The position numbers and the translations under genes are program-made. Below, piece after piece: positions 41,074-50,000 of a stretch of 64,000 nt of DNA (position 1 is the first letter of the stretch; each line of letters starts with the position of its first letter). Source of the DNA: Dipetalonema caudispina (Eukaryota > Nematoda > Chromadorea > Rhabditida > Onchocercidae); contig JABVXV010000135.1 in NCBI GenBank assembly GCA_013365325.1, positions 62,001 to 126,000 of the forward strand, written 5' to 3'. The notes below the pieces were generated by a model, which had not been told where the DNA came from, searched no databases, and saw only the letters and a program-made list of their open reading frames with translations.

Positions 41074-44000
41074 AAGTATCAGTAAATAAAATAGTAAAAT
41101 AATAAGAAAACGAGCCGATGTATAACTAAATAAGAAAACGGATAGGGAAATGGAGAAATGAATAATTACTGTGCACAAACTCTTATTTTTGTCTGGTTTA
41201 AATAGAAAAGAAAAACCTTTGCTTCAGCTTTGAAAGTCATGTATTCATCCATGTATTTTTCCAGACTTTCTCGATCTGCCAAGTTCAATCGTCTTTCCAA
41301 ACATTGCTTTAAAAACGCTTCGCCTTCAATAGCTATCCATTCAGCGTTCTGCAAAAAATTAACTGCTACTGAAGTTTTCAAATTCAATAAATCTAAACCT
41401 TGGAAATAAAAACTCTTTAGGAAGCACAATGCTTGACAATATCAAGAATATGACCTCAGTTGCCGTTGCTTCAAGCAGACATGCTTCATGGCATCGATCA
41501 AGCTGCTGCTTTTTCCGCATCCATAAATCTAGAATTTTCATTTGTCGATTACGCAGATTTTCCTTAAGAGCCAAGAGGCGTGTTTCGTGCAATCTTATAT
41601 GTTCTACTGATGCCTCACAACGTCGAATGTATTTCAGGAACATCTCTGATGTTTTCTGTCCGTACGAACAACCCTGTAATTTCAATACATTTTTTTATTA
41701 TTTCTTGAATATTGCATATCATCTTAATAATTACAGTTCTTTTTCTGATTATGGTAAAACTCTAACAAGCACCGAAAAGAAAGACCTGTTATCGTCAAGT
41801 GCATGATATAACTTACAACGGCAGACTACACTAACTGAATCAAAACAAAATGTGAACAAACCTTCAGAAATCTTTCCTTATATTCCATATGTTTCGATAA
41901 TAAACTTGACATATGATGCGCTCGATCCTTGGCATCCTCTCCGTTTCTAATTTGGCACCAGTCTTTTGAACTCATACTGTATTCTTTCTCGAGCTGGTCC
42001 AAAATTGGCATGACCTGTAAAGATTTACAAGATTACCTATAGAAAGCAATTATTCTCTATGTGGAGTCTTAATACATACCTATTACGCAGAGTATAATAT
42101 TTCAAGTTTCCATCTTTCTGATCTATTCGCTATTAACAAATGAATGGGACTTCTAAGTAAAGTAAAAATGTTTTTGACTTAAATATAATTCAACCACCTG
42201 TGACATTCGGAAAGTCCATTCATTGAAATTAATTTTCTCTCATATTCTTTAACCACACCGTTAACAATAACTACGTATAGTAATATTGGTTAATGGGATA
42301 TGCAAAGTTAATTAATATTCATAAAAATTTTTTATGACATCCAACAAGAATACTTAAAATTTCACAGTGATTCTATTGCCTTTACTGAAATGCAACCACC
42401 AATAGAGCAAGGCGATATTTCAGTTACTTTTTTTTGTCAACTAGCTAGAGTAACAAACTATTACCTCCAACACGTATGGAATCCTTTTTTTACGAAAACA
42501 GCCCTTTTCTCCTTGCAAACACATCTTACTTGCGCGTAATATGAACCCTATTAGAAAGAAGAAGCTTATGTATCCTACCCAACAGATTTCGCCGTTTCTT
42601 TGATTTATTTTAACGGTATCTATTACCGGTAGGAAATTCTCCGTCCTCCGTGCATACATTTAAAGTTATTTTAAAAAGAATTTATGAGATGGAATATCAA
42701 GGAAAAACTTACTCCTTGATGTAGTGTTTTGTAGCACACAACACCGGCCTTAATTAATTTATTTCTTTCTTCCATAACACCAACTAATCGCCTCCAACGA
42801 TTTAATACTTCTTCATTCAAATCGTCCACTGAACGCACATCAACACCACCGTTGCTAATCAGCTGATCAGTTTTATTCAAAAATGCACTGGTTGTACGAC
42901 TGATACTCTAAAATCTATGTCTTTGAGATTCTGGAAAAACTTTAAATAACCTTTAAGAAAAACTCTAACAAGGAATTCTTTTAATTCCTTTTCCGGGATC
43001 CAAACATTTAATTATTCACTTCTTTCTTTCGGGACTTAAAATCATTCAAATTCTGTATTAATAAGTAATATGCTAAATTCTGAAATGGTGACCAAAAATA
43101 CTATCCAAATGAACAATCATGTTTAAGATCCAAAATTTTAATCTAGTAACGCAAAACTTCCAAAGTTTAATGGAAGAGTCTTGCAACTGATTCATCCCGA
43201 AACTTGAATTCTTAATAATTTCACAAAAGATTGAACCAATCCTTCAAAACTCCCTTATTTGCCAGTGAAAAGTGAAATTAGCACACATTTCTTCCAGAGA
43301 GAAAACGCAGCAATTAAGGACAGCGGATCCCAATTTACCACCTCTTATGTATGATTAAAGTACATTCGGTGCTCAAAATTCAAATTTCGAATTTAAAAAG
43401 AAAATTGCACCTGTGATTATATTCAAGCCTGTCGCTTTCATTAACGATAAAACATTATGCAAACAAAGTGAATTTTGAAATACAAATTTAAATCAACTGT
43501 AAAAATTTAACTTCGATTAGCTACACCATTGTAGCACAATTTTCACAAATGTTCATAAAAAAATCAGCCAGAATCGGACAAAAAGAATGATAAAGAAGAG
43601 AAACTGAAAATTTCAGCTCTTAACTTTTTAAGTGTAAACTAATGTAGGATGATCAGGAATATGAGTAATCACCAAACCTATCAAGACTATGACTCAAATA
43701 CAACGGAAAAATTTGGGCGGAATATAAATTTAATCTGAGAAAAAGTTTCTTTCACTTCATTATTCTATTCCATAGTCAGAAAATTTCAACATGCTAGTTG
43801 CGAAATTCTTGTAACATAAAGGTTTCCTAAATCCCAAAAGAAAGTAAAAAAAGGCTCTGTTGATTTGAAAATAACAATTACAAATGTATCTTTCAGTTCT
43901 ATATAAAACAATTTACCTCAACAGCGTGTTGGAACTGTTTGTGAGCAGCCTGAGCGGCTAGAGCTTCTTCCAATGAAGTTGGAATTGTATTCATATGTAG

Positions 44001-47000
44001 TAATTTCGTTTCTTCGTACTGCATTTTTTGTATTGCAACTGCTGCCATTGCGCGTGCACGATTGAATTGCATGCATTGCTCAATTCGATGATGCGTTTCT
44101 TGCGCTACCTAAGACAAACCAAAACTAGAATCAGCGAAACCATATTTTAATGCTCAAAATTTGCTCTCTTAGGTATATGCAAACAGTTAAGGTAACTGCA
44201 TGTGATTTACTTGAAAGATGATTATGAGGTAGATGATTTGAACCACTCACTGCTACGCTACACAAATTTCAACAAAATTTCATTAATTTAATTGCTATCT
44301 TTATATTTCTTGCTCAGGAAAAGTTCTGTCAAACCATCACAAACATAAAAACGCCAATAATAAAAAACGAACTACTGTATTTGTTCCAATGGAAACATTT
44401 CGAATTTAATAAAATTAGATATCCCCAAAACTTCATGAGCTATACCTAATAACTTTTACCGAAAAATATCATAGATAGACAAGAATCAATTTTCTTGGAG
44501 GCAACGCTACGATAACTCTCATGCCAGTGATAAAGAAGCTTATTGGTAAATAACTAACCTGCATTACTTCGCGTTGACAATCTGTCAACTGCTGTAAGCT
44601 AGTAATGATCACATCAGTGGCCAGGATACCCTCCGTATTAACAAGTGTGGATTCGTTGTCTCGAAGAGCCTTTAAATAAAATTTATTAAAACAAACTCGT
44701 ACTTTCAAAAGCTGTTAGTATATAAAAGTCTTCATCAATATATGAGCAATGTGAACCAGCACTTCTACGGTCACTTCTTGGCTAATTCAAGCATGAAACA
44801 TTGACTATAGATAAGAATCTCTAATTCCAAGATAGTTTTTCCACTCGCTCAAATCAGCATCTTCCCTCTTCCTCCCACTCTAGAGAGAAAAAAAAAGAAT
44901 CGGGATTACATATATTTGAAAAAACTGACAAGTATTCATTTTCTACGGGATTTTTTCAAATAAAAAAATCTTCTCTAATATGAAATACTAAAGTGCAATA
45001 ATAAAAGAGGGTAACAATCAAGCTCATGGCCATGACGAAACACTTAAGGGATTGAAAAAGGATTATTCGTGGCTGGCTATTTATATCGTGTACATAACAA
45101 AAAATCAAACTTCATAAGCGAATGACCGCTAGATTAGAGCAATTGTCCACTGTCCTTTCCTATACAATACTTCATAGCAAAAATAAATAAATTTAGGAGA
45201 AATTGTACACAAATGAAAAGTTTAGATTTTTACAAAATGATTAAGCCTAAAATTTGTTCATTTCGTGAAAAAAGTTGAGCGAAACATGCGTCAGAGTTAC
45301 TTGTGAGCAAAGATAAATAAAAGAATACAGCAGTTACGGGTCAAGTATACATTACCTTGCCAGTATGGATATCTAGGCAGATTAGATGAATAGTACATAT
45401 GTATCCAGATAATTATGGAAACACATGGACAAATAGCCATGGATTAGTAAACATTGGTCAAGTTGTAACGAAAAAGAAGCAAATTGAAAAAGTAATGGAT
45501 TAGTGTATGCAGAAAATGTAATGTATACTTGCGTGTAAGTGATGAGTGTTCCAATTCGGTAACGGAGCAACTTCTTTTACCTTTACAATGACTGCTTTTG
45601 ACAGTTTTTTGGTTTTTTGTTGTTCAGATAAGTATGCAAGAACTTAGCAAAAATAAGCTTGGATAGGACAGATGGTTTCATGGCATAATAACAAAATCGG
45701 TAATGAAGACAATATAAGGTACTAATTTGGAAAGATATAAGAACAGTGAAAGAGAGAAATTTTCTAGTGCATTAATCACAGTAAATTAATGAAAGGTGTT
45801 ATCAGGGTTTTAAAAAAGTTTTTATAGAAGTTTTTGAAAGAATATGCTTTTAAACTTAAAAATTCAAACATTAATTCAAAAAGTCCCAATAAAATACAAT
45901 CATAATTTTTTTCCTTTCTATAAATATTGATGAAGTACAGCATCAATATTTTGAGATCTATAAGTTCATTACCAAGACATCGTTGTGTAAAGCTATCAAT
46001 CAAAAAACTTCGAGGTAATAATGAATTAAAATGAAAGGAAAAGAAGTTATTATAAACTTCCGCATAAAAACACGCCGCGACTAAAATCATAAGTATACCT
46101 AAAAATCTCATCCCATACGTGCCAAGTAAAATGAACTGAATTGAATGACCAATTCATGTTTCTTGTATAAGTATTGATTTAATATTGCTGTAGTTCCTTT
46201 TTAGCTCAAATATGCTTTATGACCTCAAAAGGTTACCTGCAGCAGCTCAGCAGCGTTATTTTTCACTCCGGTGACGGCATTTTTGACCTGGGTAGTATTA
46301 TCATCTTGATATGGTAAAATATGTTCAGCACGCTCAGCGAAATTATTAGATTTCACCAGCGCCACCATATCCTCTCGCCAGTTCTGCAAATATTGAGGTG
46401 AAGACATTAGTGCCAAAATATGACTGCACAGCCAAATAAATTCCTTATATTAAAACTCGATATTTCACTGTTTCCATCCCGATCTAAAACAGCCTCTAGG
46501 CTTGTGTAAAAGTTAAAAGGATTCAGTCATCTACTTTTGCATAAAATGATTCAAATATATTCATTTTACTTTTTAAAAAGTTTGCATTGAACCAATGGGA
46601 AAATGTATGCAAGGATAGTAAAAGGGAAATGATGGGTGCATGAAATACCGGATACAACTCTGAACCTACTCCAGATTACTAAACTTTGGATAAATCTGTT
46701 CATACTTTAAGCTGTTGAATAATCTGCTTGCAATCTTTGATAAATGCTGCAAATTTTACACCAAGCTGAAGAGATCTTCTTTGATGTGGCCAACGATCAG
46801 CTAGTTTTGCATGCCGTTGCTCTACAAATCACAACTTTGAATAGAAGAAAACTCATGTTTCAGTTCAACCAAACAACTCAATGTAAAGCAAGATTATTGG
46901 CGACTTGGAAATAAGTCATAAACAAAGCACTTACCAATATCATTGATTAAACGCTCGATGACAGCAATAGTTTCACGATTATCAATGTTCATCACCTTAG

Positions 47001-50000
47001 CCTGCTGCTCCAACGCCCTGACTAGCTGATTTCCTTCACTCATTGTAGTTGCATACGCCTAAATCAAATCAAACAAGTGGTAGAAAAAATGAATATTTTA
47101 AGGATCAGATAAGGTTTTCAAGAATAGAAAATTAAACCTAAAAACACTAATGCGGGTAGTTAACTCTATTATTTTTTGAAAAGAAGTAACTATGTCAGAT
47201 ATACACTAAAGCCTAGCCGCAGTGATTGGTAAAGCATTCAATATACATTTCAATTTTACGTTGAGAATTTCGAAATTTCAATTTCCATTAAAGAAATATG
47301 AATTTGATTCAGTATTTAACAAGAATGGAAGACCTGCGCCGTGGCATCACTTTCAATCATCCACTCTTCTTTACGACGTTCGCCTTCCTGAATATTTGTT
47401 GAAACAAAGTCATACTGGCTGCTCTTCACTTCCATTCGTCCATACCACTCCGTAATTTCACTGTAATGTGTGTGGAACAGAACTGATTTATTCAGCAAAT
47501 CTCGCCGTGCTTCGACCTACAAATGACTTCGCTTCATTTATAACACCACAAGTATGGATTTCGAAGAACAATATTTCTGGGTATCGTCCATACAAATACA
47601 AAAAAGGAAAAGAAATCTAACTCTAGCGGAGAAAGCTTCAATTCGTTTTCTTAATTCTTCCACTACAACGCTCATTTGCTGTACGTCGCATTCACCTGGA
47701 ATTTCAAATCTTTTTGTCTTTAACATTTGCAATTATTAAAACTTGATCTATGCAAATTACTTCAAACAAAATTGCTCAGAAAGTTTTCAGTGTTCTGTCA
47801 CCAAAGTCATCCGTAGCAATCGTAGGCTAAAAATACGGTGTAACGTATATTTTGAAAATATTGAGTATGCTGAGAAGAAATTTCTAAGTTTGCTGTGAGC
47901 TAGAACAGATATTCGAACTACCGTCGGAGACATTGGTAGGATGGGTAAATGAAATATTTAACGCACGACAGTAGCCTATTCACGAGGATTAATCCATGGT
48001 CGCATTCGAAATGATGCAGTTTCCTATTATGAAAAGATGAGCTAAACCGAATTATCTGATAGTTTTGAAGGTTATAATCATTAGAATTTTATAAATCATA
48101 TATACGAGAGAATAAGAGGTAAAATCACATGGAAAATAAAGGCTCACCAGATTCAATGATAGTATTGGATGCGGTAAATAATTTTTCCGCATTTGAGTAT
48201 GTATTAGAGGCTACCGACCGGAAGTGACTATGATTCCTTTGCAAAACTTTTGCTTGTGATAAATTACTACCAATAGCAGTGTTTTTATTCAGGTATGCAT
48301 CACCGTGTTCTTCCAACCACTGAAGAACCTGAAATAACCAAAAGAAAACATTTTAGTTCACATATGTTACAGTCTCTACTCATGTATTATTTATATATTC
48401 AGTATCGGGTGCTTTATTTCTATGATTACTTCCAGAAGTAGCAGATATATTTCTACCGTTATTAATTAAAAAACCATAAGTTTATGTACGAAAGAAATAA
48501 GTAGGAGATTCGAAGTTAAATTTCCTGAAATAGCTGAGTCAAATAATCAGATATGGAAGGCATTAATAGAACAATGAGATTGTACACTTCACACAAATAA
48601 CTTTTCAATCTCGCAACGAAATACTCATTCTATTGCGCCTTCAAATTATGGGCTGAGCATGATTACACATCAATCTTTCGAAACAACTTCAATTAAGCAA
48701 TTGCTTATTTGCTGGTTAGATTGATGAACTGAGAGGTTTGGTCATAACACGAGATGGAAATTTCAGATTGTCGTTGAAAATATTTGCAAAAAAAAAAATA
48801 AAAGAAACCAACTCTATGAGTATCTGTTTCAAAAGCAATCAGTGCAAGTCTGGAATGTAAACGTAGCTTTTTGGCCTGCCATTGGGAATGTAATTCTTTA
48901 TGTGCTCGAGTTATTTGTTGAATCAAATCAACAACATGCTTGTAAGCATTATTCTGGCCAACTGCATCACCTGCCAACGTTTTCAGAATTTGTGTTAAAG
49001 AGCGTCCATCACCAACAGCCTACAATGATTTCTCATCTAAAATTAGTTGGAAGGATCAATTAAAAAGCCACCTAAATAAATTATTCGATACCTCTACAAT
49101 TTATTCAAACTAACTGTTTACTTTAGCCAGGTGAATGGATAAGTGATGATCAGTTTCATTACATTATAACAAATTTACATTAACTTGACTTCAAGAGGAT
49201 CTTATTCTTTGGGATTGTTTCTCTTCTGATCTTATCCACCACGTAAGATCCAATCCATTGTAGAAAGAAAAGCAATCTACTTGAAGGTACTTATAGTTGT
49301 GGACTTTCACGTCACTATGGGCAAAAAGAAATGCATGACAGCGCACTCGAATTAAATATTGTTTGGAAACATTACAAATTATGTAACCCTTCAATGAAAT
49401 TACGTGGGCATCTATTGATAACACTTCCTTAAATTGCATCAAAAATCTTGTCAATTTTACTTCAGCATATGTTTGCAGGAACATTTCTCCGAAACGTTCA
49501 TGTTCAGCGATTGCTGCTTCCAGTTCATCACCAGAATATTGACCCATCGGTCTACCAATATCCAATGTAATGTTATGCAACCATGATGGTGTGTTTGACA
49601 AATACTACAATATGAACAAATCAACAATTAAAACAAATAACTGAAAAGAAGAAAGTTGTTTACAAACCGAAAAATCTCCATCAACTAAGCCAGAAGTTTC
49701 TTAAGTTCTTAAACCTAACGTGCAATCAAAAAACGGAAGTCTTTGTCAACATTATCCCTCCGATAAAAGAATATAATAAGCATAATGTATTAAATCTCCA
49801 AACGAAAAATGACTGAAATTTACGATGTGGCTTTTACGATGAAACGAAAGTGCCAAATCAAGAAGGCGAGAACGCTGTTCATTGATTTGTTTGAATCGTC
49901 GCCATTCGTCATCCAAATGTATTGCTACATTTTCAATTTGTACTTTTCCATAGTTCCCAATTTCGCGAAGGCGCTTGGCAACTGTCGTCACGTGTGATAC

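Noticed and set aside
41429..41806. 125-codon plus-strand ORF
   Set aside because: Antisense shadow of the spectrin exon at 41455-41673, whose minus-strand translation clearly matches Trio.
45776..46111. 111-codon minus ORF with a signal-peptide-like start
   Set aside because: Lies wholly in an unc-73 intron. After the hydrophobic start the composition is Phe/Leu/Asn chance-like, and no homology is apparent.
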